Assembly: GCA_947034895.1 (NCBI GenBank)
Contig: OX344763.1
Coordinates: 49,971,025 to 50,035,024, forward strand
Source of the DNA: Rhytidiadelphus loreus
Taxonomy: Eukaryota; Streptophyta; Bryopsida; Hypnales; Hylocomiaceae
DNA: 64,000 bases
Reading direction: 5' to 3'
A model generated the notes under the pieces. That model did not search any database. It saw only the letters and a program-made list of their open reading frames with translations, and had not been told where the DNA came from. Position numbers and translations under genes: made by a program. Position 1 is the stretch's first letter. Each line of letters starts with the position of its first letter. Below are positions 13,699-26,141 of this stretch, piece by piece.

Positions 13699-14849
13699 CT
13701 TTGGCGCTCCTTATATTTCCTGCTTTACAACCAAACCAAGTACTCAAAAAGGTAAACACGTTTTACAAATCATGGCATTTCTTACTCAAACTATGCGAAA
13801 ATAGACTGTTCTATAAGGCAACAGTTGACTATGCATACCATTCCTACACATAACTTGACAGACTCTTTACAACTTGCACCCAAAGCATTGCACTTTCACT
13901 TTCACCCTCCCTTCATAGCCATTCAATAGTTGAAAGATAATCTTTGAGTTCATTGCATTGAGGTCATGACCGCCATACCTTGCGTCTTACAGTGACGATG
14001 TCCAATAACTTCGAAGGAGTAGAATGAAGTATACGATGATACTGTCCTGAATTCAATTCTAGGAGGAGGTCACAGCAAATATTATAGTCTACAATTAACA
14101 AGGAAACAAAGCGAATGAGGACGTTGTGGTTGGTTTACAAATTCATTCCAAAAAGACAATGACTAATGAAGACACCGTCCTGCTAGAAGTACATTTTAAA
14201 CTTCCACAACGCCGTCAAGCAGCGTCAGATGCAAACATAGATCAACGGTCTATAAATTCTTCATCCATTCAGGTCGCTTCATAGAATCATAAGTAATTTC
14301 ATCCGAAAATATTCATTACTGAATCCTTGATTTCCATGCACTTGAAGTGTTCAAGTACCAAAATCCAATCATATCTTCCAAATTCACAATTACACTTATT
14401 TCAATTTAATGTTGTAATTTCACACAAAGGTGATTTTATTTCCATATCAAATTAGATTTTGAAAGGACTTCACAAACATTAGCATTTAAAGCACAGCTTT
14501 TTCATTGGAAGAGTAATCCAAAATGCAAATCTACATCCGTACCCACATGAAGTCAAAGATTTCGTCATTTGTTACTAGCATACAAATAATGAATCAATAA
14601 AAAGCAAATTCATTTTCTTTTCAAGTAATTCCAGCACTGTACAATGAGCTTCACTTCATGCTGGAACAAACAATAATCTTGTAAACAATTATCATTATTT
14701 ATCCTACATAAGCAGAATTGCAAGTTCCATTCACTTCTTATCCCACAATGAAATATGGAACGGAATAAATCCATTACCTCTTGGAATTTTTAAATTTGTT
14801 CATTCACCAACTCTTATATTCTCCAGAGAATGAAAGTCGACTTGTACTC

Positions 14850-15720
14850 ATCGTACTTTTCACTTAGCAGCTTCCTGGTGCTCGAGCCATTCTACTTAAG
14901 TTTTATTGGATGAAACTTGGAATCATCCTTATTGTTTTCCACGAAGTCTGCATAAGTCATGTAATCCTGCATTGTAGTTCCTTGTAGCATTTCACCTTGC
15001 AGCATTTCACCTTGTCAGAAAAATGGCACTACAGAATAAAAAATCAGTTTCAAACGCTATATCAGTTTTGGATTCAAAGTATACTGTTTGATGACGATTA
15101 AATATTTTCCTACTGACTTTAGTGCATACAAAAACTCAAAAAGAAAAAATTAAATTCCATGAAATATGTTTCTTGTTGGAAAGTACTCCATCCCTCTCAA
15201 GCACATTCCTACTCGTGAGACAAGTATTTGACGGCATGCCTTCGATTTTAAAATATTGCCATTTGATATAACGGGGTGTTTCAGAATGGACATGACCAAG
15301 CTAGGATTACTGAGAACAGGAGCTGGGCAACCAAGACTCCAAAATATATCAAAAAAATTCAAAATTTGAAATACAATTACATGAAAGCTACCTCTACCAT
15401 CAACAATAGTGCTCTTTTACAGTACTCGAGAATTACTGTTCTACCGTTGTTCAAACGTGTCTCTAATGCTACAAAAGAAGCTTCTACTGAAAGGTCATTC
15501 ATAGTGTTCCAATCTGCTTTTGACAAAGATTCAGCTGCACAACAAAATCAACAATGTTCACTATTGCATAATACAACTTCAAGGACAATGAATTCGTACA
15601 GATGTAAAACATGGTATCAAATTGATCTTCTAATACCTTGTTCAAGTGAAAACTATGGAACTCATATGAATCAATTGTCCGAGGTAATGTTTGTTCATCT
15701 TCAATTCTACTAGACTCCCA
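14850..15720 (-). pseudogene. Degenerate minus-strand coding tract
   Basis: Several open segments in different frames follow one another on the minus strand. One runs from SWESSRIEDEQTLPRTIDSY to VVQLNLCQKQIGT (about 15720-15500). A second, shifted by one base, starts MNDLSVEASFVALETRLNNG and ends LLLMVEVAFM (about 15498-15380). A third (about 15345-15155) contains GCPAPVLSNPSLVMSILKHP. A fourth (about 15000-14850) contains QDYMTYADFVENNKDDSKFH with an internal TAG. The frame changes and the stop point to a decayed gene. I do not recognise the protein. Confidence 0.4.
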
Positions 15721-15840
15721 AGAATCAACAATGACTAAGTATTCATGCTTTGTCCTCATAATGAACATTCCAGAGAATTGGATTTCTCTCAAACATGGTG
15801 GCAACATGCACAAATAGAAATTAAAAATATAAAATAAATA

Positions 15841-15864
15841 AAAAAAAAAAAAAAAAAAAAAAAA
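15841..15864. repeat. Poly(A) tract, 24 A
   Basis: An uninterrupted run of 24 A follows AT-rich sequence. It could be a simple-sequence expansion or the tail of an old retroposed copy; no source gene or target duplication was recognised. Confidence 0.6.
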
Positions 15865-16656
15865 CGGAAATGTAATCCATAGCTTAACGTTTACTGGAAT
15901 TCGAAAGATTCCAGCAATCGACGAAATCAAATTCAGGACACCACATAAGTGTGACAAACAAAAAGTACAAGACTAATTTCTTCGAACTAAAATGAATGCA
16001 ATGTAAACGAAGGAATGTGTACCAATCTTACATCATATGGTGGATATGTGCGGTGCCTTCATAGTTTTTCCACACGACAATCTTCGGGGGAAATTTGCGG
16101 GACAGTGGCGTCCTTCCATTTCCATGCATCCGTACCTGTGAAAACCATCAAATTTTTAAACTTCTGAAATGTAGTGAGATAAAACCGTAAACAAGAAATC
16201 ATATCCTACGTTTTTAAATGCTATTAACATGTAATGATAGTTACTAAGACCGACTACTACCTTTCAAAATATACCTCATATTGTAGCTTTAGAGTTTTGT
16301 GTTTTTATTCATACCCTTTATAGTAGTCCAATATCAACAATCATCTAGTGAACGACAACTGTACAAAAGCACACAGCCACTCTAGATTAGTCTGAGTCAG
16401 TTTACCCCAAAAGCGAGAACGCATTCAAACGTAAATACACTCCTTCATAGCAGTCGACCAGTCAATGCTGTCACACTTGAAAACAGTAAACAATGAATAA
16501 TGATCGGAGGGTTGAATAGTGAACATTTCCAAATCACGGAACTCAAGTTTGTTAGCATTTGCAAATACACGTGACCGCTAAAAATGGAGGTGACGCACAA
16601 GATTTCAAAGACGGAGAAGGAAGTTTGGATTAATTACAAAAATCAAACAGATTTGT

Positions 16657-17345
16657 CTACTCATTCCTATTCCCCTTGTACTTTGCCATCATGTTCGTAA
16701 TACCAGTCCTCCCGTACTCCACAACATCGGACCGTTTCCTCTCAGTGCTACCGTCTTCAACAAAGTTATAGAAATACTGTACACACTGTAGGCTATGAAA
16801 ATGGTGAAACAATTTTAAATTTCATGGAATTGCATCACTAACAACAATACCATCCTGACCACATTACACTACCTGTGCTGGCTTGGCTTGGTGCTGGTGG
16901 CATTTGTTTCCTTCAATTCAACCTCTCTCCATCGCTTTTACAATCCTCTGGATTGTTATGAATCCCATTATCAAGTGACAGCAGCCTTGTATATGATATA
17001 CCATCAATGATAGCTGACCGAATCAACCAAAATTTGGTTCACTCCTCCTTTGTAATAGTCCAAGGCAAACAAGCTCCACTCCCAGTAGGACTAAATTTCA
17101 TTCCACATGGATCTCAATGGGAAACAAAGCCTAACAAAGGCTTCACGTTGTTCACAACAAAGTTGAACAGATTCCAATATTTTTCTACATGCTCAACCTA
17201 TGTTAAAGTCTGGAGCACCTTCTCCTCCACGGTCCTTTATAATTTCATTCAGTCCCGTCATTCAATGACTGCCCATGATATGATTTTCTTAAACAGCTGA
17301 TCCCCATAAAAGTGAAGGCACTTCTCAATGTGATTCTGGAGAACC
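16657..17345 (-). pseudogene. Broken minus-strand gene fragment, unknown
   Basis: Minus-strand coding segments follow an acceptor at about 17345: VLQNHIEKCLHFYGDQLFKK and IISWAVIE, then a one-base frame change into MTGLNEIIKDRGGEGAPDFN, a TGA, a segment with CEQREAFVRLCFPLRSMWNE, a TAG, and SYWEWSLFALDYYKGGVNQI. A separate C-terminal exon (about 16805-16657) contains YFYNFVEDGSTERKRSDVVE and ends MMAKYKGNRNE before a TAG. Two stops and a frameshift show decay. The order and strand suggest it was once the 3' part of the multi-exon gene at 17882-23376. Family not recognised. Confidence 0.45.
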
Positions 17346-17686
17346 TGGAATTATGAAAAAACTTTTACATTAACGACATGTCTTTGAAAAAGAAAATCAT
17401 ATACTTAGTGCATCCAAACTTATATATTCATGAATCATATGCATAAAATGCTAGCACTATCAAAACTGGAAAGCATTAGATATTAGACGATACTATGCAA
17501 TTAAGAAAAGTAGACGGAAGTTCGTACTTTAACTACAAAGCATCATGTGCACACTGAATTGCTAATGATAGTTGACCTGTCCATACTGTCGTTAAATTGC
17601 TTTTGTAGTAATCATACGTCTAATCATTTCGTTCAAACTTCAACATGCTTAGACTTTATCTTAATTCATGGAATTCTTCTCTTCAC

Positions 17687-17737
17687 TGCTGCATGCCCGG
17701 TCCAAGTTGTCATTGAAGTCTCTGCCACATACGAACC
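17687..17737 (-). CDS. Possible short exon linking the upstream gene to the decayed 3' tract
   Basis: Between an acceptor ending CTACAG and a weak donor GTGAAG lies a phase-0 segment reading GSYVAETSMTTWTGHAA. It fits the phase at the end of the exon at 17882-18124, but support is limited to its open frame and the splice signals. Confidence 0.3.
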
Positions 17738-17881
17738 CTGTAGACATTGAACTTCAATTTCATAAATCCAAAACAACGCCTTCAGTCGTCATGCCAAGGA
17801 ACTTGCAGCTAAGAAACACCTAAAGTCTATTTCAATGAAGTTCTAATAAACACATCTGAAATTACTCATTGTGATTCTTAC

Positions 17882-18124
17882 CGTGAATCCAACATTGTTG
17901 TCACGTCCATTCACTTCAGACTCAGATCGCAATACGGTCCGACTTGAACTACCTTTTCCGGTCTGACCTCGTAGGCTTCGCAGTTGAGCCTCAAGTTGTT
18001 GGATATAGTCATCTTTGGAAATTTTGTTAGTAAGAAGCAAGCTTGCTTCTTTACTCTTGACGACCTTCCCGGTAGAATCCATGTCCAACTGCTTTCCATG
18101 CACTCCAAGCACTGCCTCCCTCGT
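17882..18124 (-). CDS. Exon 6 of the six-exon gene, coiled-coil-like
   Basis: Starts about TREAVLGVHGKQLDMD after ATTTATAAAG and ends RDNNVGFT before GTAAGA. Contains a short heptad-like helix (KDDYIQQLEAQLRSLRG). The exact acceptor is uncertain by a few codons. Confidence 0.5.
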
Positions 18125-21100
18125 CTTTATAAATAAATGTCATTCCCACAAATTTCTTGTTAGACATTCAGGACTATGACATTCAAATAATCGTACCTTC
18201 TACAAAATGGTTGATTAATGAATGGAACTGAAGATGAAGACATAAACATCTTAATGGGGTTTCAATTACCATGAATTTCAAATAGAGGGCACCCAACCAT
18301 TCTACATCAATGCATGTACTGTTACAAAACTATTCAATATTGTATTTTCGGGAAAAAAACATATACTTCATGGTATTATTAATATCTACAATTATACTTA
18401 AAAGACCAGACTAAGCAATTTTTTCCATAATACTACAATGACAAATTAGCTATTTGAATGTCAGTTATTGAATTACTGATTTGGTCTTAATGTCAGACAT
18501 TTTGTCAACTTTCTCACTGTCCAAAACAGTCACACTATACGATATAAGCCTGAAATACAGAAATATCAAATTTGAAGTAATTTTCAGACAAAAACGATCA
18601 ACAATGAAATGCTCAATTACTGAATTTCATTTCATCTTAGCTGATAAACTGTAAACCATGCTAACATACATGAAAATTGGAAAGCGACTACATACCACAC
18701 TAGGAGTTGTCGATATGAATTTATCTCTTCCCGGGACTTCTTCAAAGTTGTAGTCTCTGCTAGTTTGTTTTGGTTTGATGTGCATGGAATCTGCATTCAA
18801 AACAAAATCTGGACTTCCTTTTCGATGTCCCTCTACAATATTAGATGTTTCCTTCTTGTTCTTACCAAAACCTTTATGTCGTTGCATTTCCTCTGCTACT
18901 TCATTTGGGTCGGGTGACCTCCCGTATTGATCTTGGAGTTTCTGACGTATTCCTTGCACACCTAGCGAACCAGTCCTTCCAAGCGTTTTTCGGCAAGCAT
19001 TTGCGTAACGCCCATGCTCTAATTTGTCCTCCCTTTGCTTACTGTTTGCCAACTTTTCAAGCCGCTTCCATACTTCGCTATCTATAGTTACTGGTTGCTC
19101 CCCATTCCTCCTGATCAAAGCAATGAGCTCAGTCCTTTTCCTCGTCACTGCCTTCCCCAACAGCGCTCTCACATAATCATCATTCAAATCCTCGGAATAC
19201 TCAAAATTCTCATGTAGTCTGTGCTTCAGTATGCACATGTCTTCATGACTTTGCTTCCGAATGTGGGTGCAAGATGGATCTAGTCCTGCAGCTAGCTTGT
19301 TGATTTGTGCAACCCATGCTGCTTTGCCAGGTCCATATGGTTGCCCTTGTTTATCCACAGTCAAATAGAAAGGCTTCTTTCCATCTTTTTGTCGTTCGGA
19401 TTTCTGTTCTTCATGGACTGCTTGCTTGTACCTCCTAGTTCTTCTATCCATTGCTGCTGATGTTTTAGCAACATCTTCGGACTTCACAATCTGTAATCCC
19501 CTCTCATAACTGTAGCCAGCATCATGTGACTGCATGGGCAATGATGGAGTAGGGGATCTTGATTTAGAGAAACTGCGAACTCTTTTACGATGTTGTGTTG
19601 TGCCTGGTGAAACGGATCTCCAATTTCTTCTTCCGCGATCAATGGAGGGTGAGTCCCTTCTCCCCCGATATCGTCTTTCAGTGGTAGTCTCCATTTCGTC
19701 ATATTCAGCACCTGCATACCACGCATCATGTGAGAAAGCCAGAAATGCATCCATTGTAATTGCGCTCAATGGTAAACCAGCTTATGTTACTACAATCTAA
19801 ATGTGTTAGACATTCCCTGCATGACCATTATGAACATTTTGTAGGTGTACGTCTCATCATTTCTGCAGTGATGAATAGGCTATTCTGTTTTGAGGGATTT
19901 TCTGTCATGAACGTCCTCACTGTGTACAAATATTGGAATGAAGGCACAATACTTAGTATTTCTCATCTAGCATTATCCCTGTTTTTTTGGACCTTTCACT
20001 AGGAATGTAGGAGTTAGCAGAAGGTGAGAAGCTTCATGTTTGACATAAGTTTTTTATTATTGTAAAATGTACAGAAAATGTCCTTGAAGTATGCAATTTC
20101 GTACGCGAAAAACAAATGTCAATATTGATGCATAAGCAGTGCAAATAAGTACTTACCACGATAGCTTCTGTCATAAAGTGCTAGAACGCAATGCTCTTCT
20201 CCATAGTTTTTGACCAAACTCTGCTCATGTTCGCTCCGGTGAACTGCAGGACTTCTGGACCGTCTCGTCCTTGGACTCCTTAATAGCAGTCTCCGAGTTC
20301 TTTCACTTTGGTGATGAAGAGGACTCTGGAGCATGGAGTCGTAAAATCTCTGACGCTGTTCTTCTCTTCTGGGTATGGGAGAGAAATCTTCTCTACTTTC
20401 TTTTCTTCCCGACTGTTGCACATACTGCTTTTGGATTCTGGATTTAGAAGACAGATGACGATCTGTTTCTTTTCTTCCCGAATCCTGCAAGACAATTCAG
20501 AAGATATGATGAGAGTCCTCTATATTTTGAGTTACACAAAATTCATGTATACCATCATTTACAATTGGAGAACTTTATGCACATGGTTTTCACGTATACA
20601 TTTCACTGACATGATTACATGAAAATGACAAATATTGTTATTCACCTGGATATTGTGTTCAAATGTCCAGCAAAACTATTTTTGAAAAAATGTTTATTTT
20701 TATAATTCATTTAATCCTTGACAACCATGTTGTTTATTTTCCTGAACTGCACTGATTTTCATGGACAGCAACATTTGACATGTCACTAATTCCAACTACT
20801 GAATGAAAATGTGTTCACCTGTTACTTGTTTTTGGAAAACATCAGTGAAGATTTGATGAATAAATTTTGAATTCCAATTTCCTTTCAAGTCCCTCCCTCC
20901 AAATTTTCACTGAATTGTTAATTCATCCCTGTTCTCATAAAAACTAAACAACATTCACAAGGACACAAGCATCTCCGACTGTCCCTACAATTTATTTTTT
21001 TAAACAATGGTAGTTGTACTGGGGACTAACAAAATATACGTCTTATGTTATCTCAAGGTTAATTTGCATGACTTATGATTTTACTTGTGCTTCTGAGCAT

Positions 21101-23376
21101 TAGAATGCAGCCGCATATGCACGTGTATAACTACAAAGTAAATTTTGGGTAAGATGCAACTTAAAGAAATTTGCAAGGAAATGAGCCGTGATAAGTTCAA
21201 AAGCTATGCTTACATTGGAGCGGTAGTACATTTCAGGTGACATACTACGCGATGCACTTTTTAGATGCAATGACATCTCTTTCCGTACATTGTCTTCAGA
21301 AATGTCCAAGTCCAGCGTCCTGCATTGCTTTATCTTATCCGAATTTAATGGAGTCGACAGTTCATTTTGCAGAATATGCTCTGTAGTTTCTTCAAACAAT
21401 TCGGGCATCACTGGATCTTCTCGTACGTCATCATCTTCTTCTCCAACATCGTCCTCTGCTTCCAAAATATAAATTACAGATATGTTAGTGTCATAGGAAA
21501 CATATGCACATTAACATAGTACTCATATTTGTCATTCACAAATCAACATTCGCAGACAAAATAAATTACTTTAGAACTTGTTGTTAGTTCACAATACATA
21601 AATTCATGTAGATCTTCCAATTCAGGCAGACCAAACAATAATCAAATGCATACTTGAGGTATTTGTAGATCATGAACAAGGTCCTAAGTATGATGATCTT
21701 CCTTGAACATAATGAACTTAACTACTAACGAAGTACTACAACGTCAATTCGTATTACCTTTTGGAGATGCTGATGAGAAGAGCGGCTCAGAATTTTTCTT
21801 TCCGATGATGTTTTCTGAATCTGCTTTTTGGGTTTTCGGCGAAGGTTTACGATGTGTACTGTTGCATACTCTTTTCATCACCCTGCCACATTTTACTGCG
21901 TCTTGTTCCCTCTTTTTTTGAAGTTCCTCCAAGTTCGGGACTGGCATTTCAACTTCACCGAACACAACATCCAATACTGCTGGAGGCAAACTTTTGCCTT
22001 TTTTTTTAACATTGAGTAACCCTTTCTCCGTAGGCTCACCTTTCCTGCGTCTAACACTCCCTCCCTGCATCTCTTCCACTTTGTTACCGGGTTTTTTCTG
22101 TTTGGCAGCAGCAGCTGTTTTTTTTGTACCTCTAGTCTTCCTAGGGTTTTCTGCACATTGTTCTTCATTCTGCGAGATGGGTCCAGCAAGTTCAGTTTGC
22201 TTTCGAGACGTCACCATCATGGATTTAGAAGTCTGCCAAAGCAAAAACATGTAATTAGGAACTTCTAGAGAATTGTAGTAACCAAAAGTCCTAAACTAAT
22301 TTGAGTATGAGTACTCCACTATAATTTAACGAAATGTTTCAAAGTTAAAGAACACTCCTACTGTTGATTTCACTTGTGATGTTGTTGAAGACTTCTCCGT
22401 CACTTGAAATTTTGATTTTTACTATTTTCCGTGTTCTATGCACTTCCTAAAGGAACTTTAAAACGGAAAGTGTATTGAAGTTCATAGCAGTAGTACCTTG
22501 AAAAGTAATTCATTTCACTATATATTTTTTAAGACCTAAAACAGAAGACATTTTGCACCTTCTTCTATTTACACTATTGTTGAAAGAACTTCTGTCAAAA
22601 TAGGAGGAAATTCAGTGATGCATGAAACGAACAATGGACCTCACCTTTTGAACACTTGATGAAGTTAAGTACTTCATCTTAAACAGAAGGGATTCTCTTT
22701 CAATACAATACTCGACATCTTTGTCTACAAAGAAGATGTAGTAGGTATTGGACTTACTTGTTGACGTGTTGATCGCGTGCACTCTTTTGATATTGTTTTA
22801 CGTTTCCTTGTTGTTTCCTTGCTGTCCTGCAACATCGTTTCTGTTAGCTTGTTCTCTGATTTTGGTGTTGCAGTCGGTGACGCATTTGGTAGTGCACTGT
22901 TGCTACTGCTCCCTTTCGAATCCCTCAAAGTCTTACTCGCATGGAAGTCTGAGTCTGAGTCTGAGCCCATGTTATCACTACACGTTAAACTATCAACATT
23001 GAAAGCCATTGGGAAATTGTTGATTGCTGGATCCTTTCGAATTTCTATAGATACTTTCTCACATTTACATGATTCCTGCTCCGAGTCGCTTGAGAGTAGT
23101 ATCGGCGCGTTGGACAGTTGTATGGGCAAGCTAATTTCAGGAAAAGATAGAGGAAGATGACGTGGGCTAAGCTTAGGAAGACTTTGACCTCCCTCTTCAC
23201 CTCCTTCTCTCGAAATATCTTGTACAGCACCATTTTCGGAGATGTTAGGCGTGGGCGAAGGAGTTCTCAGTCTACCTGTTCTCGCGAAATACTGCGCGTC
23301 TTCCAGCGCGGTTCGATTCAATTGTGCATACCTACATTTTGACAAGCGTGGAAAAATGTTAAACCATTGGCCGGTA
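17882..23376 (-). CDS. Six-exon minus-strand gene, Arg/Ser-rich protein of unknown function
   Basis: Six exons join in phase: 23376-22758, 22232-21758, 21455-21214, 20484-20157, 19711-18696 and 18124-17882. Donors are GTAAGT, GTAATA, GTAAGC, GTAAGT, GTATGT and GTAAGA, and the junction phases are 0, 1, 0, 1, 0. The joined frame is about 970 codons without a stop. The first exon is open upstream to an acceptor-like CAG, so the 5' end is missing. The product has a Ser/Pro-rich start, a Lys-rich basic block, an acidic block, an Arg/Ser-rich block (RSPRTRRSRSPAVHR, SRSPTPSLP) and a helical block with GRYANACRKTLGRTGSLGVQ and QYGRSPDPNEV. That last block vaguely recalls the plant CACTA-associated Transposase_24 type, but this is a guess. 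It could be a host gene or a transposon accessory gene. Downstream coding is decayed. Confidence 0.55.
18696..19711 (-). CDS. Exon 5 of the six-exon gene, main folded part
   Basis: A 1016-nt exon, the largest. After an Arg-rich start it contains a probable helical domain with KPFYLTVDKQGQPYGPGKAA, then RKRTELIALIRRNGEQP, then the most distinctive block GRYANACRKTLGRTGSLGVQ. It ends TTPSVV at donor GTATGT. Confidence 0.55.
20157..20484 (-). CDS. Exon 4 of the six-exon gene, Arg/Ser-rich
   Basis: Starts DSGRKETDRHLSSKSRIQ after TCTTGCAG and ends LYDRSYR at donor GTAAGT (phase 1). Contains SERTRRLLLRSPRTRRSRSP, resembling low-complexity RS segments of nuclear proteins. Confidence 0.5.
21214..21455 (-). 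CDS. Exon 3 of the six-exon gene, acidic
   Basis: Starts EDDVGEEDDDVREDPVMPEL after AAGCAG in phase 1 and ends MYYRSN before GTAAGC. No motif recognised. Confidence 0.5.
21758..22232 (-). CDS. Exon 2 of the six-exon gene, Lys-rich
   Basis: Starts TSKSMMVTSRKQTELAG after TTTGGCAG and ends SASPKG at donor GTAATA. The middle is strongly basic (KKTAAAAKQKKPGNK, VKKKGKS), suggesting a nuclear or nucleic-acid-binding segment. Confidence 0.55.
22758..23376 (-). CDS. Exon 1 (of those seen) of the six-exon gene
   Basis: The frame starts TGQWFNIFPRLSKCRYAQLN after CCTTCAG and ends STRQQ before GTAAGT. No ATG leads this frame; an overlapping frame begins MCEPSVPANG and could be an alternative start. 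The middle is rich in Ser, Pro and acidic residues. Confidence 0.5.
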
Positions 23377-24198
23377 CTGAAGGTTCACACATTTTTTGAA
23401 ATATTTACTACAATAAGTTATTGAACTACGTCAATCTGGAGCTAGGAAAAAAGGTATTACTGATGCAGCAAAACGACGCATTAAGCAGGAAAATGAAGAC
23501 AACGTTGTAAAGAACGAAAGTAACACTACAGGAGCGTGGAGTTTTAATAAATAAAAAGGAGGGGTTTTAGTACACCGTATTGTCAAACGACTTTCATCCA
23601 CTATGCTGAAATTAGGTTACGCATTAATCAAGGCACACTTCCCCAGTTAAACGACGGCCTCCTCTTTTGCGGAGCAATGGCTTCGTGCAAGCCGCAAGTG
23701 CTTCTACAAACTTGGCGCTAAATCGGGGAATGGATCTCTCTAAAACTGGTTTGTTTTTCACTAACTATATTTTTTGCATTGATGAAGTCACTGTATAGTT
23801 GTTTTTATATATTGTAATTCCCTATGCTAGCCAAACAACTGTCGTCTTCCTCTCACTAAATTAAGGAATCCACAGGCAGATGGAAAAAATGGGGGACACA
23901 CATCTTTCTTTAGTTGCAATAGCACTTCTTACTTTCCAAATTAGTAATGCCGTGTTAATTGCAAGCATGTTGAGCTGCCGTCTTCTTTAAATGCATTGTG
24001 GCTAAAAATACAGAAGAAGGAAACATCGCTAAGCATGTGGACGTCGGAGTTGTTAAGCGAAGTCAAGGTACTAACTTGCGATATATTTTCTCTTACCAAC
24101 GTTCGCACCTGCATTCTCTCATCAGATCCTTCAATGCTAAAGGCAACCTCATTGTCTTCTATGTTTAGTCATACTTACACTGAGTCTTTGTGGTGTAG

Positions 24199-24342
24199 CG
24201 TTTCGTCCAAGAATCTGTTGTTCGCTGTGATCACTTCCAAACGCAGAACTTCATATGCTGTGGGAATCGGCATATTGACTACTCAACAATTTCTTCAGTT
24301 GGTGTGCGTTGTCGAAATCGTCAAGGTTTGAAGAAGCTGCAG
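24199..24342 (+). CDS. Probable exon of interrupted Cys-containing host gene
   Basis: After an acceptor GTGTAG a frame reads RFVQESVVRCDHFQTQNFIC and CGNRHIDYST, reaching KKLQ at a donor-like GTAGAA; without that donor it stops at TAG 24370-24372. A possible first exon lies at 24034-24066 (MWTSELLSEVK before GTACTA). It is divergent from the minus-strand gene ending near 23.4 kb, so a shared promoter region around 23.4-24.0 kb is plausible. Family not recognised. Confidence 0.35.
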
Positions 24343-25534
24343 GTAGAAGAAGAAACGGGACAAGATTCCTAGAAATTCCAACTCTTCCGGTTCAGGTCTG
24401 TCCCTTTAAGTTTCTTTGCTAAAAAATTGTAGAAAACATAGGACATACAGGGACGTGCGGTTCCCATCTGAAAAGATTGTTTGCAAGGCATACATTTAAA
24501 TAAAATTAATGATTACGTCATTGATTTTTTAGCAAGCTGTAGAAATCACTTAATTTAAGTTTGATTATTTGAATGATTGACTGCGTGAGATATGTGTCTT
24601 AATGGCAATGGAAGTGGCCATTAGCGGTGGGATATTACGTGAAAATTTTCAAATTCAAGTTCACGTCAACGTCCATGAGAAGTTAATGTAGAATTCATGA
24701 AACTAGTGAAGTCGGATAGAATGCCGCGAACGTAAGGATTATTGTTATTTGCTATTCGAAATCTTCTACTTCAGCTTCGTCACTTTCATTTATTGTAATT
24801 ATTGTAAATTAATAGAATTCCGCTTGTGAGAACTCTTTGTTTGTTTGGTAAGTGGCAATCATTGCATTTTACTCTCCTACTTCCTTTTAATGGAGAGGAA
24901 AAACATCTGAATAGTAGGCAGTGCATTGGCTGCAAAAAAAATGTATCTAGAGTAATGAAAAAAAAAACGAAACGATAAGTTAATGGAAAAATGGATCACG
25001 TGATGGAAATATGAGTACTGTATAGCCATAGAATTGTAGGAGGTCATCTTTGTTCATTTCTGGATTTTTTTTATGAGAAATGTATGAGACTGTAATAGAG
25101 AAAGATGTAGGGACTACAAATATGTACAAATGTTGTTGTCTTGTTGAGTTCATCTTGCTCCAATATACTGTACAGTCATTTTCCTTGTTTTTTTTATAAC
25201 TGAAAGTCTTACAACTTGTCGTGATAGTACTGCATTTAACTTGAATTGAACAAATGGTATTGCTTTCATATTCAAAGTGTCAATCCAAATGAAATTAGAA
25301 TAGACTGTACTGTTTTATCCAATTCAATTAATAAATGAATAAATAACTTAAAAACATGTACGTAGCAAGATGTTCATCTTCAATATGATGAACATCATGA
25401 AAAAAATTTATAGTACAAGATCATGTGTGATTCAATTGTTATTTAGCAACAGAAAAATAAATACGGCAAGTGGAACAGAAGTTACAAAATAGTTTTTTGG
25501 ACAGCTACTGAACTTATTTGCTTGACCCCTACAG

Positions 25535-25608
25535 GAAATTGCACATTACCAAGAAATCGTGCTACAGACCTGTGGAGTGCCGTACATCACAAAAAAGTCA
25601 CCTACATT
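25535..25608 (+). CDS. Probable exon with C-x5-C motif, interrupted host gene
   Basis: The 74-nt exon lies between CCCCTACAG and GTGAGT, both strong signals. In one frame it reads KLHITKKSCYRPVECRTSQK then SHLH. The CYRPVEC spacing recurs in the segment beyond the outer transposon (CSLPKTC, CMSNVEC), which suggests they belong to one gene. Confidence 0.4.
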
Positions 25609-25935
25609 GTGAGTTCTTCAATAATATTTTGATTGAAACATTGCAGGAATGGAAAGGACACATCCGTAGTCTTCTGGAATGCATTAAATTATAATTAATT
25701 TCAATTTCAATTGAAGAAGGAATGGAAACAATACATTCATTCCATTCTGAAATGCACGAAGAAATGAATGACAATTGTAATTTCAATTGAGGCAGGATTT
25801 GCAATCTTCATAGAGAGTTTCTGAGCATGAGTATTTTTATTATTAATGACCATGTAGTCCATTTCAGTCGTATGCTGTTTTAATGGAAGTATGAAAATGT
25901 AACTAAGCTTTTTGCTGATATGAAGTACATTTAAG

Positions 25936-25985
25936 AATGTTTCTTAAACTCTAATGAAATATGCATGTCGTGTAATCCTTCAATG
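25936..25985 (+). CDS. Left remnant of host exon split by the outer transposon
   Basis: After a possible acceptor TTTAAG, a frame containing SNEICMSCNPSM runs into the AATG target site. Removing the transposon and one AATG continues the same frame into the 120-codon open frame at 62904-63248. The exon start is uncertain. Confidence 0.35.
25982..25985. repeat. Target site duplication of outer element, left (AATG)
   Basis: AATG immediately precedes the outer element's first base and is repeated at 62900-62903 just after its last base. Confidence 0.8.
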
Positions 25986-26006
25986 AACCAAATATTCATT
26001 AAAATG
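25986..26006 (+). repeat. Outer element left terminal inverted repeat
   Basis: Begins AACCAAATATTCATTAAAAT and pairs with the reverse complement of 62879-62899. All four element ends in the window fit AAC-N4-TATTCATTAWWWTG. Confidence 0.8.
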
Positions 26007-26118
26007 GAGGGTGCGGGGCCTCTCAAAATAGTCTTTAGCATTTGAAGGTACAACAATTAAATTGAATAATCTAAAAGAGTTGAGCTCGGAAAGCACTTCA
26101 TTGTTTAGTCCAAAGTAC

Positions 26119-26141
26119 CAATTTCCATTAAAATGAGAGTT
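26119..26141 (+). repeat. Subterminal motif shared with inner element
   Basis: CAATTTCCATTAAAATGAGA followed by GTT lies about 130 bp inside the transposase-side end. The inner element has the near-identical motif at 44923-44945 in the matching position and orientation, so it may be a subterminal transposase site. Confidence 0.6.

Noticed and set aside
15499..15957. Full 152-codon minus-strand frame as an intact gene
   Set aside because: The first third is translated poly(A/T) tract (run of Phe) and the real coding part continues in another frame; treated as a decayed tract.
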